Positions 37,301-47,561 of a stretch of 64,000 nucleotides of DNA are shown in pieces. The notes beneath the pieces were generated by a model. It did not search any database and was not told the DNA's origin. It was given only the letters and a program-made list of their open reading frames with translations. This DNA comes from Grifola frondosa. Lineage: Eukaryota > Basidiomycota > Agaricomycetes > Polyporales > Grifolaceae. The translations under genes were made by a program, and so were the position numbers. The stretch is taken from contig LUGG01000007.1 in the NCBI GenBank assembly GCA_001683735.1, positions 1,364,001 to 1,428,000 of the forward strand, read 5' to 3'. Position 1 is the first letter of the stretch. Every line of letters starts with the position of its first letter.

Positions 37301-37784
37301 AGCCAGTTTGCCAGTTCCCATTCCTCCTTGCACGCAAACGGTGTCCAGCTGCTTTCGTCCGCTTCACGCTTCTGGTCCTGTATGTTCTCGAATGTAGTTT
37401 TGCTGCGACCAAGAACATGTGCAGCCTCAGCAGGAAAATCCCTAATCCAAGGCCTCCTTGGCAAGCTCCCGGCTTCATCGTCCTCCACTCCTCAACACGA
37501 ACCCGGCGGGATGTGGTTTCGGATGCAGCAGCAGATGAAAGAGGATGAGGATGTGTGTGCGGTGAGTCTGAAGTTTCTTTGATGATATTACTGAAAACAT
37601 CGAAATCCAGCTCATCGCCAAGAGATTCAGACGCTGCCGTGTTCAACGCCGCAGTATGATGTTTTCGTTCCATAGCCTCCCGGAGCGCATTGCGACAAGA
37701 CAGTTTTTGCATGAGATGTGACTGAAGTCCCTGTAAGGTCGATACTATTTGGTGACAGAATTGACACTGATACGTTTGCGGCAT
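34360..37784 (-). CDS. Plavaka-family transposase interrupted by a MITE
   Basis: Transposase of the Plavaka group, DNA transposons expanded in Agaricomycetes. The N terminus has a C2H2-type finger (CQFCHQIVSTLQGLQSHLM), then TPFACKEEWELANWLMST, and after an intron (about 37180-37250) KLSFLNKRTFFKKIDALP. The MITE at 36726-37106 cuts in after this block. Downstream, GPGWICEPFEITGDLVDEKG leads into an uninterrupted 772-residue frame containing ELWKHDPIECVRELIGNPVF, the Cys-rich CLVSGCQENCCPKCTVP, DIFTCITPDLLHQLHKGVFK and IPKFHSTCHY. Removing the MITE and one 8-bp duplication restores the conserved frame. The only other lesion seen is a one-base loss near 37489. As it stands the full transposase cannot be made unless the insert is spliced out. 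Confidence 0.85.
36726..37106 (+). mobile_element. Non-autonomous hAT-like MITE, copy B, inside the Plavaka transposase
   Basis: A 381-bp element with the same ends as copy A. It is flanked by the 8-bp target duplication AGGCCCCC at 36718-36725 and 37107-37114. It differs from copy A by scattered substitutions and small indels, so the two are not products of one very recent event. It interrupts coding sequence of the opposite-strand transposase. Confidence 0.92.
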
Positions 37785-37953
37785 GTTTTAGAGAGTCTCC
37801 AGGATGCTAGTAGAGACTTCGTCACATCATCCCAAGGGCAGTCTGAGGTGGCCCGTGCATCCTCGCTTCTAATACGATCATTCCCGCCAGCACTACGATT
37901 TTCCCCTACTCATCCCTTTCCCTCCAGTTATTCTTCGGTCTTTCCCTTGCACT

Positions 37954-39906
37954 ATGCCTGCAAAGCATCACACTCAACCAGAGAAAGTTCAAGATGGCGT
38001 AGACCTTGAAGATCAGCAAGTACCAGCACCAAAAACGAAGAAAAAGCGCACCTCAAATGATGATCTTACGGATAATACAGTTTTCGAAGAACGCACTCGT
38101 ACTATGCATGTTCCGTCAACAAAGCAATGTCAGACAAGTATGTTATCACATCATTTTTTAATTTTATTTGTTCAAAAGTATTGCTACAGATGAGGAACAT
38201 GCGGAAAATCAACAAGCCGAGATCAACAAACTCAACTGCAAGCTAAACAAGTACAAGAAGCAATTGGAGAGCGCACTAGCAAACCACAGCCGAACGCGGA
38301 GGATGATGATGATCGGTTATCACTAGAATCCGAAGAAGAGGATGAACCCGCGCAGACCGTTAACCTTCATTCATCTGTTAGTAACTTGTTCAATGTTGTC
38401 TATGGCATCTAATCTCAAGTTTCAGATCCGGAGAGGTCTTCCGATCACTCCGACTGGCCCGCAGCAGCCTGCTGAAGATTCTCGTCTCCTTCCTTTAAGG
38501 AGACACGGTGACGCCATCCCTTTAACACCTCAGACGCAAGGTGCCTGCCTCCCACTCCCGTTGTCAATCCCATACAACTCACAGCTATCCAGCAAGAGCT
38601 TTCCTCTCCCACTCCTCATGAAAATCTTGGGCGAGTCATGCTCTTGGCAGAGAATCCACGGCACATCTCGATGACATGGCATCTTCTGCCACACGTTCAT
38701 CATCTCCGGATCTACAGACTCGCACTCCTTCACGCCGTTCTCACTCACTGCTTTCTACGACGCTCATGATCGCTCCGTTCCGCTCCAACCAGCCATCTAA
38801 TGGACGTCCAAAGGTCTGCGATTATGTCGATCAAGTCAAGGTACTCCTTCTTGATTCCATTAGAATTTTCGAGTGCTTTATCTACACAATCAACCCCTTT
38901 CCGAGCATGCAAGAACAAGAGCAGTGGGTGCGCAAAATCTGGACGATGGTGACGTGCAAAGACGGACAACATTATGAACTGTCCGACTGGATGATCACCA
39001 TTGTAAGTGTGTTATATTCAATTCCAATGCACGGTGACACTCACGGGATGGTCTTGCTGTAGATAAAAGCTCGGAAGTCAAACGCACAAGGAGACATCGC
39101 AGATTTGGCACGCCCGTTGACGCAGAAAGCATATGGCTTTGTCCTCGGTGGCAAACGAAGAACACGGAGCGCAAGAACATTCAGCGTTACCAGAATCTCA
39201 CGGACAACTCCGCTTTTCATTACAAGGTGAGTTTGCATTATTATTACAATCACGTCAACTATACTAACCAATCGTTAGACGTACGACACTGCTACGGGTG
39301 CACATTCTGGCTTCGCACAGCATAAATATGTATCAGAACTAATCCAGAAGTCCTCTTCAAGAACACGCGAGCGCTCGGTGTTGAGCACCAGAAATATTTT
39401 GATCCAATTTCACTGGTCACGATCGCATTCATATTCACGGTGGTAAGTCAATTCATCATGATTCAAGTATATACATCTTACTAGTTAGGTGACAGATATC
39501 CGCCAATCTGGATGAATGGGCCAGCGGCAAATTCGTTCAAGCCCCGTTTCGTGAATCGGACCATAAGGAGACGTATCAGAATCATCTCAAAGATCTCATG
39601 GAGTGGGAAAGGTCTGCACCCGAGGTAGTGCAGAATATTCGGAAGAAATGGCACGATCGCGCTCGGTAAGTCAGTGTTTTTGTGCGGAATTCTTACTGAT
39701 ATCATGGTTTTCAGTCGGATTGCTGGCGCGGTGCAAGAGAACGCCGCCAATGGACGCGTATCAGTCTCTGCTATATTTCGGCGAAGCTGGAGTTGCAAGG
39801 GAGAACAGGTCTTACTGATAGCGAGAATGAGGACAAGGACGAGGATGAGCCCACACTGAGGGGAACTACCAATGTTTCCACCGGAAACATAGTGATATTG
39901 TTGTAA
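37954..39906 (+). CDS. DUF6532-domain protein
   Basis: Uncharacterised fungal protein, divergent from the Plavaka transposase (170 bp between starts). It begins MPAKHHTQPEKVQDGVDLED with a Lys-rich basic patch (KTKKKR) suggesting nuclear location. A coiled-coil segment follows (QQAEINKLNCKLNKYKKQLE) and then a Ser/Arg-rich linker. The conserved domain contains ARKSNAQGDIADLARPLTQK and YGFVLGG. Its C-terminal block contains LFKNTRALGVEHQKYFDPIS and TVISANLDEWASGKFVQAPF, which match what I remember of DUF6532. It ends in an acidic tail (DSENEDKDEDEP). Several introns and at least one frame break are present. Function is unknown. Close divergent pairing suggests, but does not prove, that it travels with the transposon. 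Confidence 0.65.
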
Positions 39907-40686
39907 ACTTAGATTAAATAATTTCAAGGTGAAATTTACGATTACATTGTAATATTGTTTAAAATGCTTCCGGAACAAGTCCCAAGATAATAACAGAATG
40001 TAATCTAGCAATACATAGTAAAAACATTATATATGTTTTATCGGTTTTTTCTCATGAACACATTTTGACTGGGATTATGAGATGTTTCCACATAAAATAT
40101 TTTGATTTTCTTGTGGACACATACATAACATTTTGCCCAGAACTGTTTAGAATGGGTTTTCAATGTGTATCAAATATTCCCGGTGATTTTATTCAGAATG
40201 TAATCACTATGATACCCGAAATATTATCGCAAAACATATTTAAAATGTTATCAAGATGTTGACTTTATGCATATCCGGAAAACATTCAGAAAACATCGAA
40301 AAGTTAATTAAAATGTATTCAGTGGATACATTTCTGGCCGTGACGCGTGACTCAAATCTCACGTACGAGTCGTGTGCGAATCGTACACGATTCGAATTCG
40401 ATTCGCATCCAAATCATACGAGTGTCATGATCATCAATATGAAGACACCGAACTGAAGACCGAACAGATACCCCGCCACAGGGAGAGGTGACGTGATATG
40501 TGTGATGGACGTGCGTGTGAAAGCAGCTAAACATGATCGGTCATGTGATGTACTTGTCGTGAGTATCAATCGCGAATTGTTGAGAATTGTTTGTTTTCGA
40601 ACCGTGGAAGTGGTGTATAAATTAAGAGTTCAATGTCAACATCGGTTTGTTGTTTTCTTTTTTCCTTCGTTGACAATACAGAGCTA
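39907..40686. other. AT-rich region with degenerate repeats
   Basis: Sequence at 39930-40340 is made of recurring variants of AACATTTT, AAAATGTT and CAGAATGTAATC, as in an old minisatellite or decayed transposon end. An inverted motif (CGAATCGTACACGATTCG with GAATTC beside it) lies near 40377-40400. No gene is supported. Confidence 0.45.
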
Positions 40687-42541
40687 ATGGTGCGAGTTCA
40701 AGACATCCACCTTCTCAATACTCTTCGCTTCACCATCAGACGCCTTGAGGGTGCTATTGAAGCACACGAGACCGAAGTGATGGATTCAGCACACATTACG
40801 TTCGCATCGGGGGTCGCGTGGGCGACTCACATCAGTACCGGTACGCAGTCATGATAACAAGTTTTCGAATGATGTTCATAGTGAGATGGCAGTATGTCCG
40901 CATCCAGGTCTCATTCGGAACACAATTTCAGGTGATGCAAACATTGTCGATGTGATTTATTTCGGAATTAATATTTTTATACATGCAATAGTTGGAGGCA
41001 GGGACGTCATGCCTGTGGATCGGTTCGCGTCAGTTTCAGTAACGGATAAGGGGCGTGAGGTTGGGGACGGCGCTCAAATTGAAGTCAGGCATGCGGAGGT
41101 CACTGACACCACAAAACCTATTCCGCCCGTCAAGGTTTCCACTCAAATTGAAGCCAGGGACGCGGAGGTCACTGACGCCACAGATCCTATTCCGCGTGTC
41201 AAGGTTTCTGCTCACATCGATAACGGTCAAGCCGAAGACGCTGCTTCGACGGGCGATGTCGTGGCTACGAATCCGGATGCTGAGCCTTTTAGTCGCCCAT
41301 TCAGTGAAGGAGAAGACGTCGCTGTTATTCATCCTCCCCTCAATGAAGGGGAGGATGTTGGACGCAATAGCCCCTCAGTTGCTCAAGGGAGCGCGACAGA
41401 TTTTCACGAAGCAGAGTCGGTGAATGTATCTGGCGAGGCCGCTCATAAGGGGGATGCTGCTTCCGCAATCAGCGCAGACGTCGTTCGTGTGAAAGATGTC
41501 ATTCCCCCTCCATTTCGGCGTACAGCAGTTCAAAGTAGAAGAATTGTGCCCATTCAATCTGTGTCTAGGGCTGATTTGAAGACAGATATTCTGTCCGCGG
41601 ACGAGACCAAACACGTCCACCAGGCGGGTGTCAACGGCGCACACAGCATGACTGGCGAGATTTTATTTGGCGGTGGGGATGAGTTGCCGTCCAATGTTGA
41701 GGAGGATGTGCACACGGCCAGCATGGTAGACAGTCTGGAAGGATGGTCCACTTTGGATGATGCAAGCGGCAACAACAATGGTGAACTGGCGGTTTGTACC
41801 ATTATTCATATATGTGATGGGAGGGACTAACTTGAATATGATTAGGAGTCTGATTTTGATTACGGTCAAGTTGGGTATGACGGCGAAGTCAATGCGTTTC
41901 GTCACGCCGCGTTGCATATGCGCGAGAATGTCTCAGCTGTGGTGAAGGCGAATTGTGTAAGACTGTGCGACTTATTGGTGGAGTACGAGGCGTTTAGATC
42001 TGATTGTAGGGTAAGTAGACGTATAGATTGAACATGTCTTGGGCTGAATATAGTCATGGTATGCCTGCTTTTCAGCGAGAAAACCTTAGCACTGCAGCAC
42101 GTCCGATCGAGATTGGCAATTGGATTCAGCAGCGAAGGACTTCTAGCGGTGGGCCAAAGCTGAATCGGCCGAAATCATTTGGGAGAGGGTGGCAGAACTG
42201 GTGGTGGGTAATCAATCCAGACTGGCGGTGACAGGTTTCTCCACAGTTGCATTTGGTCAAGGCCGCGGACATCACTCAATGGGCAACGTTAGACAAAGGA
42301 GGCAGTAGCGGCATCCGGGTCGCTGTCTTGTCCTTGTTTTGGTGGTGTCCACCCGATGCTATCGAAGAGGGGTGCACGTGGGCAAAGTGTGTTGTTGACG
42401 TGGCATTTGTCCTCGAGGATATGATCCGGCTGCGAAAGAAAGGCAGTGAGAACATGTCAGTATTTCTTTTTTTGACAGCATGTACATTTATTAACTAATT
42501 AACTTTTTATAGTGTTCATCTTCGAAGATAAGCATGAAGAA
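40687..42541 (+). CDS. Uncharacterised basidiomycete-type protein
   Basis: The spliced model starts MVRVQDIHLLNTLRFTIRRL and joins via a canonical intron (about 40841-40930) to DANIVDV. A third exon (41000-41780) is long, acidic and disordered (repeats of EVTDATDPIP, then FSEGEDV and NEGEDV). After small introns comes a folded C-terminal domain with HMRENVSAVVKANCVRLCDL, RPIEIGNWIQQRR, FGRGWQNWWWVINPDWR and GSSGIRVAVLSLFWWCPPDA, followed by VVDVAFVLEDM. Proteins with this RPxxxGxW, WWW-type and WW blocks are common, unnamed genes in Agaricomycetes (from memory). No catalytic motif is visible. The stop is set at 42539-42541 after an intron at 42456-42522. Confidence 0.55.
41075..41212 (+). repeat. 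Tandem duplication of a 69-bp (23-codon) unit
   Basis: Two adjacent in-frame units (41075-41143 and 41144-41212), each encoding QIE.R.AEVTD.T.PIP.VKVS, lie within the disordered part of the unknown protein. Unit divergence is moderate, so the duplication is not brand new. Confidence 0.8.
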
Positions 42542-44067
42542 GAGGGCGCAATCTGTATCTCGGTCCTCGATCGCGAAGAGGTGAGCGTTTTCAAATAATC
42601 GCCCTTGCAGTGCGGCTGAACCGATCGGCAGACCCCGCCCGAGTGAGTGATGGACGCGGTGGTTATGCGAAGCACGTCGCAATGATGGTGGATTCTGCTC
42701 TTGCATGTCGTTGTTTCAGTTGTGATGATGTATGAATAAATGTAGTTATGCAAGAATGTATATTTGCTTGTATGTGCAAGGTGAATATACAAATGAAGCA
42801 TCAGACCGTGCTTACAGACGTCATCGTCACGGATGGCATGATAGCCCGCTGCACGGGCAAAGGAAAGCAACTCGCGCCCCATAAATTTGTCCACAGTGAA
42901 TGAACACATCACTAGCTTCCACCTCCACGAGTTACAAATCAGCTCTGCGAACAAAGCAATAACAATAATCACACCTTATAAAGTCCGCAATAAATTTTTG
43001 TCCAACAACAATTCTCCAAATACAGCGTGTGATTCTGTTGATGCATACAAGTATGAGAATGGAGTGGATGGAAGAAACGTCAGCCCCTCTCCCGCCCCGT
43101 CCAACGGCGAGCGCCGTCTGCACCGACTTATTCCTCTGGCATGCGCACGATTGGCGAGTGGTCTGAGAAGTGCAGACCAAGGTGTCTTATTGATGCCATC
43201 GTAAGGCTGAATACAGCACACTCCAAGAGGAGACTGCGAGGCACGTGTTAAATCGATCCAAGAAACTTTGCGTGAGAGCAGACCTTGGTAGCCACAGCAT
43301 CCACTGCGGCAAGTTGAGATTTAGATGCATGATGGGAAACAGAGGATGTACCACAAATGCTATAGTACATGGGTCAATATGCGGAAAAAGAAGGAATTGG
43401 GCTCTACTTACTAGGAATGAAACTAATACAGCTTCCGACCATTGTTGAGAAAGGGTATGCATCATCTGAGACACGACTTTCAGCAAGCGGAGTACTTCAA
43501 GAATTCATGCAACGAACAGCCAAGGACTACTATCTTTTTTCCCGTGTATCGCGACAGTACATCCCAGCTCACATCGTTCCGAAGACTCCCCTATAACGTA
43601 TGGAGCAGGTCTGGTGTACTTTTCGGTGCGCAACATCCAGCTACTTCTGATCGAAGAAGCGATTTCTAATTATCTGCTTCTGACAGCTAGTCCTCTTCAG
43701 CAAATTGTTCAATATTTTCGTATGGTGAGATCATCGTCCGCCTCGCCGCCCTCGAGCGTGAAGCCGTTGTGCGAACAGCGTCGCGCGTTGCCCAGGCGCG
43801 CGTGCGACGTGATTATGTCGATTATATCGGCGCCAGCCGCATGCGTGTGGGTGGAGGTGTACAGGGAGGGGGGTTGTTGCGGTCGCAGTCATGCGCGCAT
43901 GAGGGAGCCTCATGCGGGGCACATGTAGAAGCCACCCTTGCAGGAAATGCGCAGTGCAGTCAGAGCGCGTCGAGGGAGGGCGGGCGGGAGCGGCGCCCCT
44001 CGAGCTGGACGTGGTTATCGTGCGCGTGGTTAAATCTGGATGTGACAGAGAATAGATAATGCTGAAG
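42542..44067. other. Region with fragmentary coding potential only
   Basis: About 1.5 kb. Plus-strand stretches at 43200-43320 (KAEYSTLQEETARHVLNRSK), 43370-43600 (LIQLPTIVEKGYASSETRLS) and 43720-44059 (IIVRLAALEREAVVRTASRV) have protein-like composition. They lie in different frames, and I could not join them into a convincing gene. The last is GC-rich, unlike its surroundings. It may be an unrecognised multi-exon gene or a decayed one. Confidence 0.35.
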
Positions 44068-44257
44068 TCATGAATCGCGGGTGGAACAGACGAATGCGTC
44101 TGCTATGTGCACCATGGAAAGGCCGTGGTAGGCATCGATGAGGAAGGCACGTGAATTGACGAGGGCAGTGGTTATCCAGAAAACCCGGTTGAATGGGAGA
44201 AGATAGGCGGGCGACAAGCTGCTCTGCTGCAGCGAAAGAGCGGATGATCGCGACCGC

Positions 44258-45171
44258 CTAGAAGCCCTCCGTAAGGCTTGGCCGTACAAACGTCTTCTGC
44301 ATCTGTTCAATTGCGTTTCGTACTCGGTTGCCCGGAGGAAGCGCTGGGTGTGCAGCGCGGTTCTGTGCACGCGAAGCACATACTTCGCGCTCGTAATCGA
44401 ACCACACGCAGACGGGTGCGCTCGCCCAATGCACGGACAGTCGAAGCCATTCTTTGCAGTCGTCAAGCGACGCATTACACCGGTCCAGCAGGATGCGGCC
44501 ATGGAGGCATCCATTGCCAATGGCTGTCTCGCATGCACTGCGGCTCCCCATGTCGTCTTGCGAAATGTGTGTCCAGCTTCTTGGATTCCGAGCGAGCAAC
44601 GCGCGAGAGAAATACGATTTGCCCGATCCAGGGAGTCCAACGAGGATAAAGAGATCACTGTCAGTGGTGAGTGTGCCTTCAATGATAAGCGGACAGGGTG
44701 GTGGCTCCGGAGCGAGGACACGAACAACGCTCTGACGCTTCCAGATGGTGCTGTAATATTTGCTAACGAATGCCTCCTGCTGTTCCGTCTCGACTGGGCG
44801 GATTGCCCGCAGTGCAGAAATAGCCTCCTTTGCAGTCATTGTCGGCTCTCGCCGATTCAGTTGCGGTTTTGCAAAGCCATATGCGACGAGATAACAGGCA
44901 GCTACCATACCCCTGCACGTCCTTTTCCGCCGCCACAGTGAATGAGCATGGGTAGGTTATCCGCATCGTCAAGAAACCGCATGGCCAGGTCCATCTGCTC
45001 GATAGTCGGAGGATGGAAGTTCGGGACGGGGAGAAAGGTATTGCGAATGCCTTTTCTTGCAAACCATTCTGGCTCGGGCGGAGTCTCTTCTGTGAGCGTG
45101 AGGACATGTCGGATCCGGAAGTGAGGAGATGTGAGGGCGTCTATATCGAGTGCTTCCCGAGGAGTGGACAT
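44258..45171 (-). CDS. Dual-specificity-phosphatase / P-loop kinase fusion protein
   Basis: Two catalytic modules in one frame. From the ATG at 45171: MSTPREALDIDALTSPHFRI, RHVLTLTEETPPEPEWF, then the phosphatase loop IHCGGGKGRAGV (HCX5R, Cys and Arg both present). After a linker comes a nucleoside/polynucleotide-kinase-like P-loop, LFILVGLPGSGKSYFSRALL (GxxGxGKS), with WTHISQDDMGSR, LLDRCNASLDDCKEWL (Walker-B-like Asp and lid region) and VWFDYEREVCASRA. It terminates at a TAG after RPSLTEGF, but AVAIIRSFAAAEQLVARLSS continues in the same frame. Upstream of the ATG the frame stays open and protein-like to about 45363 (LAYIPFCTRRSGDAPFYRFP). One base seems missing near 44906. A phosphatase plus end-kinase pairing is reminiscent of nucleic-acid end-processing enzymes; substrate specificity is inference. 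Confidence 0.7.
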
Positions 45172-45439
45172 GATCGCGAGATGGAAGGGAACAAGCCATC
45201 GGAAGAAACGGGGGAATCGATAAAAGGGGGCGTCCCCACTGCGACGAGTGCAAAAGGGGATATAGGCCAGCTCCCGAGAAGGGATGCAAAGCGAGGGCAA
45301 ATGTCTCAGGTGCACACTGTTGAGAGATTCAATTATGGCTGATGACTCGGAGTGTCACAATATTCGCCAATGGTCATACTAGCATCGTATCGTAATATTT
45401 GCATGACAGCCTAAGCGCGCATTCACGAGTTCCGAAAAT

Positions 45440-45530
45440 CGTGAAAAATTTCATGCCCACCATGGTGGGATTCGAACCATCATCCACACCATCACGAACC
45501 CATCTAGCCAGGAATCATAACCATCACACT
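45440..45530 (-). repeat. tRNA-like / SINE-like fragment with pol III box motifs
   Basis: On the minus strand TGGCTAGATGGG (10 of 12 matches to an A box) is followed about 20 nt later by GGTTCGAATCCC, an exact B-box match. A cloverleaf cannot be completed because the T-stem has mismatches and no anticodon stem is evident, so it is not a functional tRNA. It fits a tRNA-derived SINE head or a tRNA relic. Confidence 0.5.
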
Positions 45531-45901
45531 ACTTTGTCATATAATATTGAACCCAATATTAATATTTGTATATCTGATGCTTCTTTTCTGAAATACGCTC
45601 AAAATGGGGTGACACTGATGCTTCGATACGATATCGCTCACACTGATGAATAACAATATTATAATCCTTGGGCTCCCAATATGATGTGGTATTTACCCTA
45701 TTCGTAAGATTTATATCATCTCATTCGCTACATGTAATAATAATGCTATCTCCATTTGGCCGTATATCCAAGTTGCGTTGCGTATCGTCCATTTTTGGCA
45801 CTGTCACGTTTTGTCATCCTGTGGCTGAAGTGGCGGGGTGTGAGTGTGTCGCTCTTTGTTGTTCCCCTACTGTATCTATGTCTCTTTGATACCGAGAATT
45901 A

Positions 45902-47412
45902 GTTCATCTCAACGATCCTAAAGGCCATATTGGTGGCATAACTGCAGTCACTTTCAGTCCAAGCGGGTCCTATCTTGCCACTGGTGGATTGGACAGCCGA
46001 ATATGCATTTGGCATGTAGAAGATGGCAGGCTATTTTGTGTCTTCTCAGGCAGCAGCTCTATATTGTCTCTGATCTGGGTTCCACCTTGCGATGCCAATC
46101 TCATCTGCGGGATGCAGGACGGAACTATCGCTTTTCTCTCTGTAGCAAATGTCGGAGAACTCATTCTGCTTGACGTGGAGAGTATTAACATACATTTTCA
46201 GGAATCAATGATCACCACGGGTTTCTTAGCCCATTCTTTCCCAATAGAATGTCTTGCATTCAAGGATTCTCACCTCGCCTCAGGTGCTCATCGAGAGCTC
46301 CATGTACGGATACGGCACTCCGATGGTGAGCCTCTCCTTGTCTCGAAGTCATTATTGCTAAAGATATTCTGACAGGGCGGTGGGATAAAAAGATTGAGCT
46401 AGGTGAGCCGCCCAAAAACCCGCATAGCGCGATCCGAGAAGTCTTGGTTACGAGCATACACTGGACTTCGTCCGATAACTATGCTTCGCTACTCATGGTT
46501 ACATATATGAATCATGGCATCCTGTGAGCAAAATTTGCAATAAGAAATACGCTCCAACCATACACTCATAGCTGCAGATTCTATGAATCAACCAACTGGA
46601 CACAGGTCCGAACAATTCCCCTTCATGGCCAAATGTGCGTTTCGCGTCCGGTTTCTATTTCTTGGTGCGAATTGCCTACCCTGATAGCAGTGCTGATGCC
46701 AGTCTGTCCTTGAGTGGCAAATTCGTAGCCATATCAAATATGCTGGCCGGATGTGATATCTACGAGTTAGACGCAGGGTGCTTAGTCTCCTCATTCCCTC
46801 GCAGCAGGGGAGAACAGTATCCGACACCTGTCTTGTTTGTTTGTGGTGGGCATACCATCGTTGGGGGAAGTACGGCCGGGGAGATTGATTTATGGGACGT
46901 TGAATCGAAGACAAAGTTGCAGACATTATTGCTTTCCGGTACGTAATTATATTAATCTACCTTTATCTGTGTGTTGACATCACTATGCCATCCAGCCGGA
47001 GAGAGACTACTTTCGGTGGCTGTAAGGGTATGGATAACCAAGCCTGATTCAATGCTGAAGTTTCGTTAGGCTCACTGCGACGCACCTTGCAACCGGCTTA
47101 TAATTGCTACTGGGATTATGGACACTTCTACTCAACCAGCTGTAATTATTTGGGAAGCTCATGGGCTTCGTAAGTTATCAGTAAAATCCAGCTTTCTATA
47201 TCAACGTATACTAAATGTCTTCCAGGCCGACAGTGCACATCGACTAATGTAAGCGGTGTGACACTTCGGACTTATCTACCCCATTCCCTCCGACTGTCTT
47301 TGTGAGTATAAAGTGCTGTTCTTCACGCTCTTGCTCAACCCTTTGGTAGAAAGCCACTGCCGTTGCCTGCCTCCTTCTGGCGCTGTATTTGTTCCTCGAT
47401 GCACAAGCGTGA
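45902..47412 (+). CDS. WD40-repeat protein with C-terminal membrane anchor, paralog A
   Basis: Beta-propeller protein. The first clear repeat reads GGITAVTFSPSGSYLATGG then LDSRICIWHVEDGRLFCVF. Later blades include LIWVPPCDANLICGMQDGTI, FPIECLAFKDSHLASGAH, SLSGKFVAISNMLAGCDIYE and TIVGGSTAGEIDLWDVESK, followed by VIIWEAHGL. The last exon (about 47350-47412) encodes a hydrophobic helix, VACLLLALYLFL, then DAQA and the stop, so the protein should be tail-anchored with the propeller in the cytosol. Introns are short. The true start was not found; an exon may lie near 45740-45900. A paralog of the same design lies at 59312-61148 on the other strand. Binding partner and function are unknown. Confidence 0.6.
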
Positions 47413-47561
47413 CACACAAATTAATGCCATACCTTCTTCACTGATTTGGGACTCTGTCAATATGATTCCTCGCAGACCTTACGTCGATGGATCCTTCTGT
47501 GGTGTGATTTGAGCAGAAGATTCTGATTACATATCTGGATAACGATTGTATCTATGAAGGA

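Noticed and set aside
43720..44059. GC-rich plus-strand frame as an independent gene
   Set aside because: Frame composition is biased by GC content, and no start, domain or splice partner could be supported.
45440..45530. Functional tRNA gene
   Set aside because: Box motifs are present, but no complete acceptor, anticodon and T stems could be folded.
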